NCBI RefSeq assembly: GCF_024213555.1
Contig: NZ_JANAVO010000016.1
Location: 30,539-94,538, forward strand
DNA length: 64,000 bases
Reading direction: 5' to 3'
From: Allokutzneria sp. A3M-2-11 16
GTDB taxonomy: Bacteria; Actinomycetota; Actinomycetes; Mycobacteriales; Pseudonocardiaceae
Of this stretch, positions 24,701 through 37,685 are shown in pieces (the stretch's first letter is position 1; each line of letters begins with the position of its first letter). Both the position numbers and the translations under genes were made by a program. The notes under the pieces were generated by a model, which ran no database searches, was not told the origin of the DNA, and saw only the letters and a list, made by a program, of their open reading frames with translations.

Positions 24701-27700
24701 CCGGCCGCCGCGCGCTGACCTTGCACTCCCGTCGTGACGACAGCGCGTGGACCTTGCATGCCATCGGTTCCGTTGCGCCCGTCGCCGCTGCACCGAACTT
24801 CTCCTTGGAGGAGTGGCCGCCTGCCGGAGTCACCGCTGCCTCCGTGGAGACGCTGTACGACGACTTCAACGCCACCGGTCTGAGCTACGGGCCGACCTTC
24901 CGTGGACTGACCGCCGCCTGGACTCGCGGCGAGGAGATCTTCGCTGAGGTCGAACTGCCCGAGGCTGTTCAGGGGGAGGCGGGCAAGTTCGGCCTGCACC
25001 CGGCGTTGTTGGACGCCGCACTGCATTCGTTGGTCGTCGGCGAGTCTTCGGATGAGGGCGCCAGGTTGCCCTTCGCGTGGAGCGGAGTGTCGCTACACGC
25101 TTCCGGAGCTTCCGCGCTGCGCGTGCACGTGAAGATCACCGGCAAGGACGTGGTGTCCCTGCGGGTCGCTGACACCACCGGTGCTCCAGTGGCCACTGTG
25201 GACTCTCTTGCGCTGCGGGCGGTTTCGGCCGAGCAGATCCAGGCCGCGGGTGCCGGAGAGCACGACTCGCTCTACCGGGTCGACTGGACGCAGGTGCCGC
25301 TCGCACAGGGCTCTGCCTCTTCCTACGTGGTGCACCGCGTTGTCGGCGAGGACGGCGACACGGTCAGCGCCACGCACACGGCCACGCACGACGTACTGCG
25401 CGTTCTTCAGGATTTCCTTGCTGAGGAAGGTGATTCCAAGCTCGTCATCCACACCACCGGCGCGGTCATGGACGTCACTGACCTGCCCGCCGCCGCGGTG
25501 TGGGGCATGGTTCGGGTTGCGCAGGCGGAAAGTCCCGATCGCGTTGTGCTGATCGATGCCGAGGACGACGCGAAGTTCGACGAGATCGTCGCCAGCGGTG
25601 AGGCTCAGGTCGCGGTGCGCGGCGCCGAGGTCTTCGTGCCGCGCCTGGCGACGATGGCGGGCAGCGGAGTGCTCGTGCCCCCGGCCGAGAAGACTTGGCG
25701 CCTGGGCATGTCCGGCAAGGGCACACTGGACCACCTGGTCCTGGAACCGCTTCCGCAGTCGGAGCTCGCGCCGACCCACGTGCGCATCGGGGTTCGCGCG
25801 GCCGGTGTGAACTTCCGGGATGTGCTCAACGTCCTGGGCATGTACCCGGGCGACGCGGGGCTGCTCGGCAACGAGGTCGCCGGTGTCGTGCTTGAGGTCG
25901 GCTCCGAGGTGACCGACCTCGCGGTCGGCGAGAAGGTCATGGGCCTCGCGTTCGGCGGCATCGGACCCGTCGCGGTCACTGACCGGCCGATGCTGACCCG
26001 CGTCCCGAAGGGCTGGACGTTCGAGGAGGCCGCCTCAGTTCCGCTGGTGTTCCTCACCGCCTACTACGGTCTGCGGGACCTCGGTGGCCTGAAGGCGGGC
26101 GAGTCGGTGCTGATCCACGCCGCCGCCGGTGGTGTGGGTATGGCCGCCACGCAGATCGCGATGCACCTGGGCGCGACGGTTTACGGCACGGCGAGCAAGG
26201 GCAAGTGGGATGTGCTGCGGGAGCAGGGCATCGAGCACATCGCGTCGTCGCGCACCACGGACTTCGAGCAGGAGTTCCTGTCCATTTCGGACGGTCGCGG
26301 CGTTGACGTGGTGCTCGACGCACTCGCGGGTGAGTTCGTCGACGCGTCGCTGCGGCTGATGCCGCGTGGCGGCCGGTTCCTGGAGATGGGCAAGACCGAC
26401 ATCCGCGAGCAGGAGGACGTCGACCGGCAGTACCCCGGTGTCCAGTACCAGGCGTTCGACCTGATCGAGGCCGAGGCGTCGCGCGTGGCGTCGATGTGGG
26501 CCGAGCTGATCGAGCTGTTCGACGCCGGTGTCCTGAAGCCGCTGCCGATCAGGACCTGGGACGTTCGCCGCGCCCCCGAGGCGTTCCGGTTCATCAGCCA
26601 GGCCAAGCACATCGGCAAGGTCGTCCTGACCGTCGAGCGCGGGGTCGACCCCGAGAGCACCGTGCTGATCACCGGTGGCACTGGCGGGCTCGGGAAGCTC
26701 TTCGCCCGTCACATGATCACCGCGCACGGCGTGAAGAACCTGGTGCTGACCAGCCGCCGCGGTGCCGACGCGCCCGGTGCCGCCGCCCTCGTCGAGGAAC
26801 TGGCCGAACTTGGTGCCTCCGTCGAGATCGCGGCGTGCGACGTGGCCGACCGCGACGCGGTTTCGGCTCTGCTGGGCGGAATCCCGGACCTGGACGGGGT
26901 GATCCACACCGCCGGTGTGCTCGACGACGGCATGATCACCTCGCTCACCCCGGAGCGGGTGGACACCGTGTTCGGGCCGAAGGTCGACGCCGCGTGGCAC
27001 CTGCACGAGCTGACCCGCGACCGTGACCTGGCGATGTTCGCGCTCTTCTCGTCGGCGGCGGGCCTGCTCGGCAACCCCGGGCAGGGCAACTACACCGCGG
27101 CCAACGGGTTCCTGGACGCGCTCGCTTCGTATCGTCGCGCCCAGGGATTGCCCGCGCAGTCGTTGGCGTGGGGCCTGTGGGTCGGCGGCATGGCGGGCAC
27201 GCTGTCCGAGGCCGAGCTGGCGCGGATGAAGGGCTCCGGCACCGGCGCGCTGACCCACGAAGAAGGCGTCGAGCTGTTCGACGCCGCGCACGCGATGGGC
27301 CTTTCCGTTGCGGCGCCGATGAAACTGGACCTGCCGGAGCTGGAGGCGTTCGCGCGCACCGCTTCGCTGCCGCCGCTGTTGCGTGGCTTGGTGCGGGCCA
27401 CCCGCCGCGCAGCGCAGTCGGGCGAGGCTCAGGGCTCGTCGCTGGCGAAGCGCCTGGCCGGGCTGACCGAGGCCGAGCAGGACCGGACGCTGCTGGACCT
27501 GGTCCGCACGCAGGTCGCGTTGGTGCTGGGCCATGTCACGCCGGAGACCGTCGAGCCGGGCCGCGGCTTCATGGAGATCGGCTTTGACTCGCTGACCGCC
27601 GTGGAGCTGCGCAACCGCCTCGGCGCGGTGACCGGGCTGCGGCTTCCGTCCACACTGATCTTCGACTACCCGACCCCGGTCGCGCTCACCGGGTACGTTC

Positions 27701-30700
27701 GTTCGGAGCTGGTCGGTTCCTCGGGACTGTCCACTGTGGTCAGGTCGACTGCCTCCAGTGACGAGCCGATCGCGATCGTGGCCACGGCGCTGCGCTTCCC
27801 CGGTGGCATCAACACCCCGGACGATCTGTGGCGCTTCGTCATGGGCAACGAGCACGCGATCACTGGCTTCCCGACCGACCGCGGCTGGGACCTGGACGGC
27901 TTGTTCAGCACGGAGCCGGGCAGGCAGGGCACCTCGTACGCCAAGACCGGTGGCTTCCTGCACGACGCCGCCGAGTTCGACCCGGAGTTCTTCGGCATCA
28001 GCCCGCGCGAGGCCATGGCCATGGACCCGCAGCAGCGCCTGATGCTGGAGGTGTCGTGGGAGGCCATGGAGCGCGCCGGGATCGACCCGTCGTCGCTGAA
28101 GGGCAGCTCCACCGGCGTTTTCGCGGGCGTGATCTACAACGACTACGCGTCGCGGCTGACCGCTGTGCCGGAGGAGATCGAAGGCTTCCTGGGCACCGGT
28201 GCTTCGATGAGCATCCTGTCCGGACGCGTGGCCTACACCTTCGGCTTCGAAGGCCCCGCGATCTCCATTGACACCGCGTGTTCCTCGTCGCTGGTCGCGA
28301 TGCACCTCGCCGCGCAGGCGCTGCGCAGCGGTGAGTGCGACCTCGCGCTCGCGGGCGGTGTAACGGTCATGTCGGTGCCGGACCCGTTCATCGACTTCAG
28401 CAAGCAGAACGGTCTCGCGCCGAACGGGCACTGCAAGTCCTTCTCCTCGACCGCCGATGGCACGGCGTGGTCGGAGGGCGCGGGCCTGGTGATGCTGGAG
28501 CGCCTGTCCGACGCACAGCGCAACGGCCGCCAGATCCTTGCTGTGCTGCGGAGTTCCGCGGTCAACCAGGACGGCGCGTCGAGCGGTCTGACCGCGCCGA
28601 ACGGCCCCTCGCAGCAGCGGGTCATCCGGCAGGCGCTCGCCAACGGCGGACTGTCCACTTCGGACGTCGACGCCGTCGAGGCGCACGGCACCGGCACCAA
28701 GCTCGGCGACCCCATCGAGGCGCAGGCGATCCTCGCCACCTACGGCCAGGAGCGCGAGCACCCGCTGTGGCTGGGCTCGATCAAGTCGAATCTCGGCCAC
28801 ACGCAGGGCGCGGCGGGCGTCATCAGCGTGATCAAGATGGTGGAGGCCATTCGGCGCGGTGTCCTGCCGCAGTCGCTGCACATCGACGAGCCCACGCCGC
28901 AGGTGGAGTGGTCTTCCGGCGCGGTCTCGCTGCTGACCTCGGCTCAGGAGTGGCCTACCGTCGATCGTCCGCGCCGTGCGGGTGTCTCGTCGTTCGGCAT
29001 GAGCGGCACGAACGCGCACGTGATCATCGAGCAGGCTCCTGTCGTGGTGGAGTCTTCGCTTGAGCGCGTTGCTCCTGCTGTGCTGGCTTGGCCGCTGTCC
29101 GGGCGCACTGCCGACGCGGTCCCGGCGCAGGCCGCGAAGCTGCGGGACTACTTGGCGGACAACGACCTCGACTCGCTCGACATCGCGTTCTCCTTGGCTG
29201 TCAAGCCGCGTCATGAACACCGTGCCGCTGTGGTCGGCGCTTCCCGCGATGAGCTGATCGCTGCCCTGTCGGCTTTGGCTGAGGGAGAAGCGGTTGTCCG
29301 GGGGCGCGCGGGCAGTGGCCCGATCGCGTTCATGTTCACTGGTCAGGGTTCGCAGCGCCTCGGCATGGGGCAGGCGCTTTACGCGGCGTACCCGGTGTTC
29401 GCGGCAGCTTATGACGAGGTGCGTGCGCTGCTGCCCGCGATCTCGTGGGATGAGTTGGACCAGACGGGTAATGCTCAGCCCGCGCTGTTCGCTCTTGAGG
29501 TTGCGCTGTACCGACTCGTCGAGTCGTGGGGTGTGCGGCCGGACTTCCTGGTCGGGCATTCGATCGGTGAGCTGGCCGCCGCGCACGTCGCCGGTGTCTG
29601 GTCACTGGAGGACGCGGCGCGCGTCGTCGCCGCCCGTGGTCGGTTGATGCAGGCTTTGCCCAGTGGTGGAGCCATGATCTCGATCCAGGCCACCGAGGAA
29701 GAGGTTCTGCCGCACCTGAACGACAAGGTCGGCATCGCGGCGATCAACGGCCCGCGTTCCATCGTGATCTCCGGCGACGCGAAGGCCGCCAAGAAGGTCG
29801 CGAAGAACTTCGAGAAGACCAAGCAGCTGACCGTTTCGCACGCGTTCCACTCGGTGCTGATGGACGAGATGCTGGAGGAGTTCCGCGCGGTCCTGGAATC
29901 GGTCACCTACTCCGAGCCGACGATTCCGCTGGTGTCCAATGTGACCGGTGGGCTCGGCGAGTCGGTCACGGACCCGGAGTACTGGGTGCGGCACGTCCGC
30001 GACGCGGTGCGGTTCGCGGACGGCATCGCCGCCTTGGAGGCCGCCGGTGTCCGCCGCTTCGTCGAGCTGGGCCCGGACGGCACGCTCTCCGCGATGGGCG
30101 CGAACTGCGCTGCCGACGGCGTGTTCATTCCCGTGCTGCGCAAGGACCGCGACGAGGTCGTTAGCGCGACTATCGCGCTCGCCGCATTGGACGCCAACGG
30201 CATCGACGTCGACTGGTCGGTGATCTACTCGGACACCGGCGCACAGCGTGTCGACCTGCCCACGTATGCCTTCCAGCACAAGCGTTACTGGGTCAACTCG
30301 CCGTCGACCCCGGGCGATGCCACCGGTCTCGGGCTCGGTGCGGCGGAACACCCGCTGCTCGGCGCGCTGGTCACGCTGCCCGACTCGGACGGGCTTGTGC
30401 TGACCGGTCGCCTGTCGCTGGACTCGCACCGTTGGCTGGCCGACCACGCGGTCATGGGTTCCGTTCTGTTGCCCGGCACCGCATTCGTCGAGCTGGCCGT
30501 GCGCGCTGGCGACGAGCTCGGCCTTGGCTCGGTGCAGGACCTGACGTTGCAGGCTCCGCTCGTGCTGCCGGAGAGCGGTGGTGTTCAGCTGCGGCTGACC
30601 GTAGACCCTGCTCAGCGGTCGCTGTCGATCTACTCCCGTGCTCAGGACGCTGTCGGTGAACCGTGGACGTTGCACGCCACCGGTCTGCTCGCTGAGGCTG

Positions 30701-33700
30701 CCGCTCCGAGCTTCGATCTGACGGAGTGGCCGCCTGCGGGTGTGACTGCCCTTGATGTGAGCGGCTTCTACGCGGACGCCGCCGGTGCCGGGCTTGAGTA
30801 CGGACCGGTCTTCCAGGGGCTGACCTCGGCGTGGCGGCTCGGCGACGAGATCTTCGCTGAGGTTGCTCTGCCGGAAGGTGTTTCGGCGGACGGCTTCGGA
30901 TTGCACCCGGCGTTGCTCGACGCGGCGCTGCACGCCATCGGCCTCGATGGCCAGGACGCACGGCTTCCGTTCGCGTGGAACGGCGTTTCGCTGCACGCCG
31001 AGGGTGCTACCGCGCTGCGCATGCGTGTCACGCCTGCGGGGTCTGCTGTTCGACTTCAGCTCGCGGATGGCACTGGCGCGCCAGTGGCCACTGTGGACTC
31101 CCTGGCTCTGCGCGCGGTTTCGGCCGACCAGTTCCGGGTTCGGACTGATTCGCTGTACGCCCTGGATTGGGTTCCGGTCACGGCGTCCGGCTCGGTCGAG
31201 GCGACGGTTCACGCAGCGCACAGCGTTCACGAAGTCCTTGGTGTGGTTCAGGAATGGCTCGCGGGCTCGGACGAGTCGCCTCTTGTGGTGCGGACCGAGG
31301 GTGTCGCCGCCGATCCGGATGTGGCGGCGGTGTGGGGTCTGGTTCGCTCCGCACAGTCCGAGCACCCTGGACGTTTCGTGCTCGTCGACGGACCGGCTTC
31401 GGCAGTCGGCGCGGCGGTCGCCACTGGCGAGCCGCAGATCGTTGTGCGTGACGGGGAGCTGTTCGCGCCGCGCCTGGTTCGCGCTGCCGTTCCGGAGAAC
31501 ACGGACTGGACGGTGTCCGGGACCGCGCTGATCACCGGTGGCACTGGCGGACTGGGCGCGTTGGTGGCGCGGCACCTTGTCGCTGATCGCGGCGCCCGCG
31601 ACCTGGTGCTGACCAGCCGTCGTGGTCCTGACGCGCCTGGTGTCGCGGCCGTGTTGGAGGAGTTGCGCGAACTCGGAGCCTCCGTTGAGGTTGTCGCGTG
31701 CGATGTGGCCGACCGTGCTGCTCTTTCAGCTCTGTTGAGCGGAATTTCGAACCTCACCACTGTGGTGCACGCGGCGGGTGTGCTGGACGACGGCGTGATC
31801 ACCGCGCTGACTCCGGAGCGCCTGGACGGCGTGCTGCGGCCGAAGGCGGTCGCCGCGTGGAACCTGCACGAGCTGACGGAGAACCTGGAGCAGTTCATCC
31901 TGTTCTCCTCGGTTTCCGGTGTTCTTGGTGGGCCTGGCCAGGGCAACTATGCCGCTGCCAACGCATACCTCGACGCGCTCGCCGAACTCCGTGTGCGGCA
32001 AGGTCTTCCGGCGACGTCGGTCGCCTACGGCCTGTGGACGACGGGCATGGGTAGCACGATCGACCTCGCGCACACGGGTTTCGCCGCACTGGAGCCCGCA
32101 GAAGCCTTGGCGCTGCTGGACGCCGCGCTCGTGAGCGGCAGCGCGCTGTCGGTTCCGGTGAAGCTCAACCTGGCGGCGCTGCGCAACGGCGATGTGCCGC
32201 ACACGCTGCGGTCGCTGGTCCGCGTCAACAACCGCCGTGCGGCACAGGCTCCGGAAGCGGCTGGGCTGCGGCAGCGCCTCGCCGGGCTGTCGGAGGCGGA
32301 GCAGGAGCGGGTCGTCGTCGAGCTGATCCGCACCCAGGCCGCCATGATCCTCGGCCACGACCCGGCCGCGATCGAGGCGGAACGCGCGTTCAGCGACGTC
32401 GGCTTCGACTCGCTCACCGCGGTCGAGCTGCGCAACCGTGTCGGTGGCACAACGGGTCTGCCGCTGCCCGCGACGCTGATCTTCGACTACCCGACGCCGC
32501 TCGACCTCGCGCGCCACGTCCGCACCGAGCTGCTGGGCGAGATCGCCGAGGTGACCGCCGTCGCCGCGGTCGGATCGGACGAGCCGATCGCGATCGTCGG
32601 CATGGGCTGCCGCTACCCGGGCGGAGTCACCACGCCGGAGGAGCTGTGGCAGCTCGTCGCGTCCGGCACGGACGGTGTCTCGATGTTCCCGACCGATCGC
32701 GGCTGGGACCTGGACAACCTGTACCACCCCGACCCCGACCACCAGGGCACCTCGTACACCCGCGAAGGCGGGTTCCTGCACGACGCGGCCGAGTTCGACC
32801 CGGAGTTCTTCGGGATCTCGCCGCGTGAAGCCCTGGCCATGGACCCGCAGCAGCGCTTGCTGCTGGAGGTCTCGTGGGAGGCCATGGAGCGGGCGGGCGT
32901 CGACCCGGCTTCGTTGAAGGGCTCGTCGACCGGTGTCTTCGCCGGTGTCATGTACTACGACTACGGTTCGCGGCTGACCACCGTTCCGGACGGCGTCGAG
33001 GGTTTCCTCGGCACCGGCACCTCCGGCAGCATCCTGTCCGGTCGCGTCGCCTACACCTTCGGGTTCGAGGGGCCCGCGGTTTCCGTTGACACCGCTTGCT
33101 CTTCGTCGCTCGTCGCGCTCCACTGGGCCGCGCAGGCGCTGCGTTCCGGTGAGTGCTCGATGGCACTGGCCGGTGGTGTCACGGTGATGTCCACTCCGGA
33201 CACTTTCATCGGGTTCTCGCGGCAGCGCGGCCTGGCCACCGATGGCCGCTGCAAGTCCTTCGGGGCGGGCGCGGACGGCACCGGGTGGGCCGAGGGCGCG
33301 GGCATGCTCGTGCTGGAGAAGCTCTCCGACGCTCGCCGCAACGGGCACCCGGTGCTCGCGGTGATCAAGGGGTCCGCGCTCAACCAGGACGGCGCTTCCA
33401 ACGGGCTCACCGCGCCCAACGGCCCTTCGCAGCAGCGGGTCATCCGCCAGGCGCTGGCCAACGCGGGCATCGGACCGTCCGATGTGGACCTGATCGAGGC
33501 GCACGGCACCGGCACGGTCCTCGGCGACCCGATCGAGGCGCAGGCCGTGCTGTCCACCTACGGCCAGGACCGCACCGCTCCTGTGTGGATGGGCTCGATC
33601 AAGTCCAACATCGGCCACACCCAGGCCGCGGCCGGGGTCGGCGGCATCATCAAGGTCGTCAAGGCCATCGAGCACGGCGTCATGCCGCAGAGCCTGCACC

Positions 33701-36700
33701 TGGAGTCGCCGTCGCCGCACGTCGACTGGTCCTCCGGCGACGTCGCCCTGCTCACCTCGCCGCAGTCGTGGCCGCAGGTGGATCGCCCCCGCCGCGCCGC
33801 CGTCTCCTCCTTCGGCATCTCCGGCACCAACGCCCACGTCATCATCGAACAACCCCCCGCTTTTTCCCTGAACGGGTCGTTCGGGGAATCTAACGCCCCC
33901 AACGACCCGTTCAGGGAATCTAACGCCCCAAATGAGGCGTTGGCTGAGGACGACCACGTGGTGTTGGTGGTGTCGGGGCGGACTAACGAGGCGGTGCACG
34001 GGCAGGCGGCGAAGATCAAGGCGTTCGTTGACGAGAATCCCGATGTACAGATCAGTGATGTGGCGTTCTCGTTGGCGGGGAAACCGCATCACGAGCACCG
34101 GGCCGCGGTGATCGGCAAGCGTGATGAGCTGCTGAAGGGGTTGGCGGCGCTCGCGGAGGGCGAGAAGGCGGTGAACGTCGTCCGGGGCAGCGCGTCCGCG
34201 GGCCGCACGGCAGTGCTGTTCACCGGCCAGGGGTCGCAGCGCCTCGGCATGGGGCAGGAGCTCTACGATGCGTTCCCGGTCTTCGCGAGAGCCTTCGACG
34301 AGGTCCGTCAGCACCTGCCGGAGGCAGTGACCACGCAGGACGAGCTGAACCAGACGGGGAACGCTCAGCCCGCGTTGTTCGCCCTGGAAGTGGCGCTGTA
34401 CCGGCTGGTCGAATCGTGGGGCGTCAAGCCGGACTTCCTGGTCGGGCACTCCATCGGCGAGCTGGCCGCGGCGCACGTCGCGGGTGTCTGGTCGCTGGAG
34501 GACGCCGCGAAGGTCGTGGCGGCCCGTGGTCGGCTGATGCAGGCTTTGCCCAGCGGTGGAGCCATGATCTCGCTCCGCGCGACCGAGGCGGAGGTCCTGC
34601 CGCACCTCGACGACAAGGTCGGCATCGCGGCGATCAACGGCCCGGAGGCCGTGGTGATCTCCGGTGACGCGAAGGCCGCGAAGAAGATCGCGAAGAGCTT
34701 CGAGAAGGCCAAGCAGCTCGCGGTCTCGCACGCGTTCCACTCCGCGCACATGGACGGGATGCTCGACGAGTTCCGGGCGGTCCTAGACGAGATCACGTTC
34801 AACGAGCCGACGATTCCGTTGGTGTCCAACGTGACCGGAGACTTGACCGACCAGGTCACCGAGCCCGGCTACTGGGTGCGGCACGTCCGCGACGCGGTGC
34901 GGTTCGCGGACGGCATGAGCACGCTCGCGGCCGAAGGTGTCACGCGGTTCCTGGAGCTGGGGCCGGACGGCACGCTCTCCGCGATGGGCGCGAACTGCGT
35001 CGAAGGCACGTTCATCCCGGTGCTGCGCAAGGACCGGGACGAGACCGTCTCGGTGCGCACCGCCATCGCCGCGCTGCACAACTCCGGCGTCAAGATCGAC
35101 TGGTCGGTGCTGGTCCCCGGCAAGCGGATCGACCTGCCGACGTACGCCTTCCAGCACCAGCACTACTGGCTGAACTCCGCCGACACCACCGCGGACGTGG
35201 CCTCGGCGGGACTGGAGTCGCCGGACCACCCACTGCTGGGCGCCTCGGTGTCCCTCGCGGACGGGGACGGATTCCTGTTCACCGGAAGGCTTTCGACCGC
35301 GACCCACCCGTGGCTGGCCGACCACGCCGTCATGGGTTCGGTCCTGGTGCCGGGAACCGCGTTGCTGGACCTGGCGATCAGGGCCGCCGACGAGGCGGGC
35401 TGCGCCGCGGTCGAGGAGCTGATGCTCCAGGCGCCCTTGGTGCTCCCCGAGTCCGGGGCGGTCACGGTCCAGGTGGCGGTGAAGGACCGCGCCATCTCGA
35501 TCCACTCGCGGCGCGACGGAGACTGGACACTGCACGCGACCGGTTCCCTTGCGGTACAGGCGGAAACCACCGCGTTCTCGTTGGCGCAGTGGCCCCCGGC
35601 CGGAGCGACCGCGATCGATCTCGACGGCGCTTACGAGGGCCTGGCCGAGGCTGGCATGCAGTACGGCCCGCAGTTCCAGGGGCTCCAGAAGGCTTGGGCG
35701 CGCGACGGCGAGATGTTCGCCGAGGTGGCCTTGCCCGGCATCGACGTCGACGGCTTCGGTCTGCACCCGGCGTTGCTGGACTCCGCCTTGCACGCCCTCG
35801 GTTTCAGCGGCGACTCGACGAACCCGTGCCTGCCCTTCGCGTGGAGCGGCGTCTCGTTGCAGGCGACCGGAGCGACCTCGCTGCGCGTGCGGATCGCGCC
35901 GACTGGTGCGGACTCGGTCTTGCTGGAGATCGCTGACGGGGTCGGAGTCCCGGTCGCTTCGGTGGAATCCCTTGCACTGCGCGAGGTTTCCGCTGAACAG
36001 CTCGCGCAGAGCAGCATCGATTCGCTGTACCTGGTCAACTGGAAACCCGTCACGGGCAGCGGCGATGTTCCGCCGTTCGAGCTGGTTTCCCTTGAAGGCG
36101 AAGGAAAGGACGTGGTCGGCGACGCGCATTCGCTGACTCACCGGGCACTCGCGCTGGTGCAGGAGTGGATCGCAGCCGATCACGAGGAGACTCTGGTCGT
36201 GCGCACCACCGGCGGTGTCGCGGCAGCGGCGGCGCGGGGTCTGCTCCGCTCGGCGCAGAACGAGAACCCGGGCCAGATCGTTGTGGTGGAGGCGGATTCC
36301 GAGGAGCACATCCCCGCCGCGCTCGCCACGGGCGAACCGGAGATCGAGGTCCGCGACGGCAAGCTCTTCGCGCCACGCCTGGTCAAGGCCGCGGCATCCG
36401 GGGAGACCGAGTGGACTGGAACCGTCCTGATCACCGGTGGGACGGGCGGTCTTGGCAGCCAGCTGGCCAAGCACCTCGTGTCCACGCACGGCGTCCGCGA
36501 CCTCGTGCTCACCAGCCGCAGGGGCGCTGCCGCACCGGGAGCCACTGAACTCCAAGCGGAGCTTGAGGCCCTGGGCGCGACGGTGGCGATCGCGGCCTGC
36601 GACGCGGCCGATCGAAAGAAGCTCTCCAAGCTCCTCCAAGGAATCGAGAACCTGACCGCCGTGGTGCACACCGCCGGTGTGCTCGACGACGGCGCGATCG

Positions 36701-37683
36701 CCTCGCTCACCCCGGAACGGGTGGACGGCGTCTTCGCCCCGAAGGTCGGCGCCGCGTGGAACCTGCACGAGCTGACCAAGGACCTGCCGCTGACGCACTT
36801 CGTGCTGTTCTCCAGCTTTGCCGGGGTCGTCGGCGGGCCGGGACAGGGCAACTACGCCGCGGCGAACTCCTTCCTTGACGCTCTGGCAACTCATCGGCAC
36901 GCTTCCGGGCTGCCCGCGACTTCCCTGGCCTGGGGCCTGTGGGCGACGGGCATGGGAGCGGACGAGGTCGCCAGGCTCCGCGGTGAAGGGTTCGGCGCGA
37001 TCACCGAGGACGAGGGCATGGCGCTGTTCGACGCCGCCATCGCGCTCGGCGAGCCCGTCGCGGTGCCGGTGCGGCTCGACCCGTCGAAGCTCACCGTTGT
37101 GCCGCAGCTGATGCGGGACCTGGTGCGCGCGCCGGGACGCCGGATCGCGCAGGCCGCCGCGGACGGTCAGGCCGACGCGCTCAAGCAGCGGCTGGCCGGG
37201 CTCGCCGAGGCGGAGGCGTTGCAGGTGCTGATCGAGCTGGTGCGGGAGCAGGTCGCACTGGTGCTCGGCCACGCCTCGGCGGAGCAGATCGAGCCGGGGC
37301 GGGCGTTCAGCGACCTGGGCTTCGACTCGCTCACCGCGGTGGAGCTGCGCAACTCCCTCGGCGCGGCAACGGGTCTGCGGTTGCCGACCACGCTGGTCTT
37401 CGACTACCCGGCCCCGGACGCGCTCGCGAAGTTCCTCCAGGCGGAAGTCGTCCCCGCCGAACCCGCGGGCCCACCGGTGGTCACCGAGATCGCGAAGCTG
37501 GAGGCGCTGCTGTCGGCCACCGATCCCGGCGCGGCCGGGGCCGAAGAGGTGGAGGACCGCCTGCGCGCACTGGTGGCGATGTGGACGGGCAAGCGCGACA
37601 GCCCGGACGACAACGCCGATCTGGAGTCGGTGACCAGCATGAACGACATCTTCCAGCTTCTTGACGACGAGCTCAGGGGTTAG
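21739..37683 (+). CDS. Type I PKS gene D, trimodular: KS-AT-DH-ER-KR-ACP / KS-AT-DH-KR-ACP / KS-AT-DH-KR-ACP
   Basis: The ATG follows GTGGGGA at good spacing; the protein is 5314 aa. Docking helix 1-34. Module 1: KS 35-455 (C207), AT (S633, HAFH 728), DH (H930, D1092), ER 1318-1630 (His of HAAAGG at 1460), KR (Y1785), ACP (S1951). Module 2: KS 2008-2430 (C2181; its N-terminal signature is [11 protein letters not shown] instead of IVGMxCRxPGG), AT (S2608, HAFH 2701), DH (H2903, D3061), KR (Y3404), ACP (S3558). Module 3: KS 3614-4035 (C3787), AT (S4238, HAFH 4331), DH (H4529, D4681), KR (Y5039), ACP (S5197), docking tail 5245-5314. All three ATs look malonyl-specific and all three KRs carry LDD (B-type). 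Expected output is a saturated C2 unit followed by a conjugated diene. An odd in-frame palindromic repeat occupies the KS3-AT3 linker (residues 4043-4068). Gene E starts 2 bp after the stop. Confidence 0.96.
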   Translation: MSSAENNKLRDYLTRVTGELHATKLRLREAEEKDFEPVAIVGMACRFPGADSPEAFWRMIADGVDGVREFPTDRGWDLERLYDPDPDHLGTSYVRSGGFLTAAGEFDAELFGISPREALAMDPQQRLLLETSWEAFERAGIDPTSLRGSRTGVFAGTNGQDYGRTITEPMEGIEGYLGTGISGSVLSGRLSYVFGLEGPAVTIDTACSSSLVAMHLAVQALRSGECTLALAGGVSVMSGPDAFVEFSRQRGLARDGRVKAFSASSDGTGWGEGAGMLLLEKLSDAQRTGHPVLAILRGTAVNQDGASNGLTAPNGPSQQRVIRQALANARLSTKDVDAVDAHGTGTTLGDPIEAQALLATYGQGRAEPLWVGSVKSNIGHTQAAAGVASVIKMVMAIRHGVLPQSLHIDAPTPHVDWTAGAVSLLSSARDWPQVDRPRRAGVSSFGISGTNSHVIVEEAPAPVEENTEPTACLLGAHVPWVVSGKTPEALQAQAAALLSVVDGSEPLDLGRALASTRARLDHRGVAFGVSQLRALAAGEPGVVTGQATGGQLAVLFTGQGSQRLGMGQALYEAFPVFAAAYDEVRALLPSVPSTQEELNETGNAQPALFALEVALYRLIESLGVRPDFLAGHSIGELAAAHVAGVWSLEDAARIVTARGRLMQALPSGGAMIAIQATEEEVRAQLVDGVDIAAINGPRAVVISGEEAAALAVAEQFKDRKTKRLPVSHAFHSGLMDGMLAEFGKVIASATASAPTIQIVSTLTGRAATTEELSSVDYWVRHVRESVRFADAVTTLAEAGVTKFLELGPDGVLTAAGADCAEGKFIASLRRDRDEPQTFVTALAELYVNGGSVDWASAFEGPARHVDLPTYAFQRRHYWLPMQRATGDASGLGLGSLDHPLLGASVSLADAEGFLFTGRLSTSTHSWLADHVVMGAIVVPGTGLVELAVRAADEVGCGVLEELTLQAPLVLPEDGGVQVQLAVAAPDESGRRALTLHSRRDDSAWTLHAIGSVAPVAAAPNFSLEEWPPAGVTAASVETLYDDFNATGLSYGPTFRGLTAAWTRGEEIFAEVELPEAVQGEAGKFGLHPALLDAALHSLVVGESSDEGARLPFAWSGVSLHASGASALRVHVKITGKDVVSLRVADTTGAPVATVDSLALRAVSAEQIQAAGAGEHDSLYRVDWTQVPLAQGSASSYVVHRVVGEDGDTVSATHTATHDVLRVLQDFLAEEGDSKLVIHTTGAVMDVTDLPAAAVWGMVRVAQAESPDRVVLIDAEDDAKFDEIVASGEAQVAVRGAEVFVPRLATMAGSGVLVPPAEKTWRLGMSGKGTLDHLVLEPLPQSELAPTHVRIGVRAAGVNFRDVLNVLGMYPGDAGLLGNEVAGVVLEVGSEVTDLAVGEKVMGLAFGGIGPVAVTDRPMLTRVPKGWTFEEAASVPLVFLTAYYGLRDLGGLKAGESVLIHAAAGGVGMAATQIAMHLGATVYGTASKGKWDVLREQGIEHIASSRTTDFEQEFLSISDGRGVDVVLDALAGEFVDASLRLMPRGGRFLEMGKTDIREQEDVDRQYPGVQYQAFDLIEAEASRVASMWAELIELFDAGVLKPLPIRTWDVRRAPEAFRFISQAKHIGKVVLTVERGVDPESTVLITGGTGGLGKLFARHMITAHGVKNLVLTSRRGADAPGAAALVEELAELGASVEIAACDVADRDAVSALLGGIPDLDGVIHTAGVLDDGMITSLTPERVDTVFGPKVDAAWHLHELTRDRDLAMFALFSSAAGLLGNPGQGNYTAANGFLDALASYRRAQGLPAQSLAWGLWVGGMAGTLSEAELARMKGSGTGALTHEEGVELFDAAHAMGLSVAAPMKLDLPELEAFARTASLPPLLRGLVRATRRAAQSGEAQGSSLAKRLAGLTEAEQDRTLLDLVRTQVALVLGHVTPETVEPGRGFMEIGFDSLTAVELRNRLGAVTGLRLPSTLIFDYPTPVALTGYVRSELVGSSGLSTVVRSTASSDEPIAIVATALRFPGGINTPDDLWRFVMGNEHAITGFPTDRGWDLDGLFSTEPGRQGTSYAKTGGFLHDAAEFDPEFFGISPREAMAMDPQQRLMLEVSWEAMERAGIDPSSLKGSSTGVFAGVIYNDYASRLTAVPEEIEGFLGTGASMSILSGRVAYTFGFEGPAISIDTACSSSLVAMHLAAQALRSGECDLALAGGVTVMSVPDPFIDFSKQNGLAPNGHCKSFSSTADGTAWSEGAGLVMLERLSDAQRNGRQILAVLRSSAVNQDGASSGLTAPNGPSQQRVIRQALANGGLSTSDVDAVEAHGTGTKLGDPIEAQAILATYGQEREHPLWLGSIKSNLGHTQGAAGVISVIKMVEAIRRGVLPQSLHIDEPTPQVEWSSGAVSLLTSAQEWPTVDRPRRAGVSSFGMSGTNAHVIIEQAPVVVESSLERVAPAVLAWPLSGRTADAVPAQAAKLRDYLADNDLDSLDIAFSLAVKPRHEHRAAVVGASRDELIAALSALAEGEAVVRGRAGSGPIAFMFTGQGSQRLGMGQALYAAYPVFAAAYDEVRALLPAISWDELDQTGNAQPALFALEVALYRLVESWGVRPDFLVGHSIGELAAAHVAGVWSLEDAARVVAARGRLMQALPSGGAMISIQATEEEVLPHLNDKVGIAAINGPRSIVISGDAKAAKKVAKNFEKTKQLTVSHAFHSVLMDEMLEEFRAVLESVTYSEPTIPLVSNVTGGLGESVTDPEYWVRHVRDAVRFADGIAALEAAGVRRFVELGPDGTLSAMGANCAADGVFIPVLRKDRDEVVSATIALAALDANGIDVDWSVIYSDTGAQRVDLPTYAFQHKRYWVNSPSTPGDATGLGLGAAEHPLLGALVTLPDSDGLVLTGRLSLDSHRWLADHAVMGSVLLPGTAFVELAVRAGDELGLGSVQDLTLQAPLVLPESGGVQLRLTVDPAQRSLSIYSRAQDAVGEPWTLHATGLLAEAAAPSFDLTEWPPAGVTALDVSGFYADAAGAGLEYGPVFQGLTSAWRLGDEIFAEVALPEGVSADGFGLHPALLDAALHAIGLDGQDARLPFAWNGVSLHAEGATALRMRVTPAGSAVRLQLADGTGAPVATVDSLALRAVSADQFRVRTDSLYALDWVPVTASGSVEATVHAAHSVHEVLGVVQEWLAGSDESPLVVRTEGVAADPDVAAVWGLVRSAQSEHPGRFVLVDGPASAVGAAVATGEPQIVVRDGELFAPRLVRAAVPENTDWTVSGTALITGGTGGLGALVARHLVADRGARDLVLTSRRGPDAPGVAAVLEELRELGASVEVVACDVADRAALSALLSGISNLTTVVHAAGVLDDGVITALTPERLDGVLRPKAVAAWNLHELTENLEQFILFSSVSGVLGGPGQGNYAAANAYLDALAELRVRQGLPATSVAYGLWTTGMGSTIDLAHTGFAALEPAEALALLDAALVSGSALSVPVKLNLAALRNGDVPHTLRSLVRVNNRRAAQAPEAAGLRQRLAGLSEAEQERVVVELIRTQAAMILGHDPAAIEAERAFSDVGFDSLTAVELRNRVGGTTGLPLPATLIFDYPTPLDLARHVRTELLGEIAEVTAVAAVGSDEPIAIVGMGCRYPGGVTTPEELWQLVASGTDGVSMFPTDRGWDLDNLYHPDPDHQGTSYTREGGFLHDAAEFDPEFFGISPREALAMDPQQRLLLEVSWEAMERAGVDPASLKGSSTGVFAGVMYYDYGSRLTTVPDGVEGFLGTGTSGSILSGRVAYTFGFEGPAVSVDTACSSSLVALHWAAQALRSGECSMALAGGVTVMSTPDTFIGFSRQRGLATDGRCKSFGAGADGTGWAEGAGMLVLEKLSDARRNGHPVLAVIKGSALNQDGASNGLTAPNGPSQQRVIRQALANAGIGPSDVDLIEAHGTGTVLGDPIEAQAVLSTYGQDRTAPVWMGSIKSNIGHTQAAAGVGGIIKVVKAIEHGVMPQSLHLESPSPHVDWSSGDVALLTSPQSWPQVDRPRRAAVSSFGISGTNAHVIIEQPPAFSLNGSFGESNAPNDPFRESNAPNEALAEDDHVVLVVSGRTNEAVHGQAAKIKAFVDENPDVQISDVAFSLAGKPHHEHRAAVIGKRDELLKGLAALAEGEKAVNVVRGSASAGRTAVLFTGQGSQRLGMGQELYDAFPVFARAFDEVRQHLPEAVTTQDELNQTGNAQPALFALEVALYRLVESWGVKPDFLVGHSIGELAAAHVAGVWSLEDAAKVVAARGRLMQALPSGGAMISLRATEAEVLPHLDDKVGIAAINGPEAVVISGDAKAAKKIAKSFEKAKQLAVSHAFHSAHMDGMLDEFRAVLDEITFNEPTIPLVSNVTGDLTDQVTEPGYWVRHVRDAVRFADGMSTLAAEGVTRFLELGPDGTLSAMGANCVEGTFIPVLRKDRDETVSVRTAIAALHNSGVKIDWSVLVPGKRIDLPTYAFQHQHYWLNSADTTADVASAGLESPDHPLLGASVSLADGDGFLFTGRLSTATHPWLADHAVMGSVLVPGTALLDLAIRAADEAGCAAVEELMLQAPLVLPESGAVTVQVAVKDRAISIHSRRDGDWTLHATGSLAVQAETTAFSLAQWPPAGATAIDLDGAYEGLAEAGMQYGPQFQGLQKAWARDGEMFAEVALPGIDVDGFGLHPALLDSALHALGFSGDSTNPCLPFAWSGVSLQATGATSLRVRIAPTGADSVLLEIADGVGVPVASVESLALREVSAEQLAQSSIDSLYLVNWKPVTGSGDVPPFELVSLEGEGKDVVGDAHSLTHRALALVQEWIAADHEETLVVRTTGGVAAAAARGLLRSAQNENPGQIVVVEADSEEHIPAALATGEPEIEVRDGKLFAPRLVKAAASGETEWTGTVLITGGTGGLGSQLAKHLVSTHGVRDLVLTSRRGAAAPGATELQAELEALGATVAIAACDAADRKKLSKLLQGIENLTAVVHTAGVLDDGAIASLTPERVDGVFAPKVGAAWNLHELTKDLPLTHFVLFSSFAGVVGGPGQGNYAAANSFLDALATHRHASGLPATSLAWGLWATGMGADEVARLRGEGFGAITEDEGMALFDAAIALGEPVAVPVRLDPSKLTVVPQLMRDLVRAPGRRIAQAAADGQADALKQRLAGLAEAEALQVLIELVREQVALVLGHASAEQIEPGRAFSDLGFDSLTAVELRNSLGAATGLRLPTTLVFDYPAPDALAKFLQAEVVPAEPAGPPVVTEIAKLEALLSATDPGAAGAEEVEDRLRALVAMWTGKRDSPDDNADLESVTSMNDIFQLLDDELRG
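33866..33941. repeat. Palindromic/direct repeat element embedded in frame in the KS-AT linker of gene D module 3
   Basis: CCCTGAACGGGTCGTT (33866-33881) and AACGACCCGTTCAGGG (33901-33916) are a perfect 16-bp inverted repeat. A 30-bp unit beginning GTTCgGGGAATCTAACGCC at 33879 recurs at 33909 with one mismatch over the first 21 bases. AACGCC (33922-33927) and GGCGTT (33936-33941) make a second short stem. The element encodes a low-complexity peptide in which ESNAPN occurs twice, which no other KS-AT linker in this cluster has. Its base composition and symmetry look like a dispersed intergenic repeat captured in a permissive linker; the 30-bp period keeps the frame. Confidence 0.85.
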
Positions 37684-37685
37684 CA

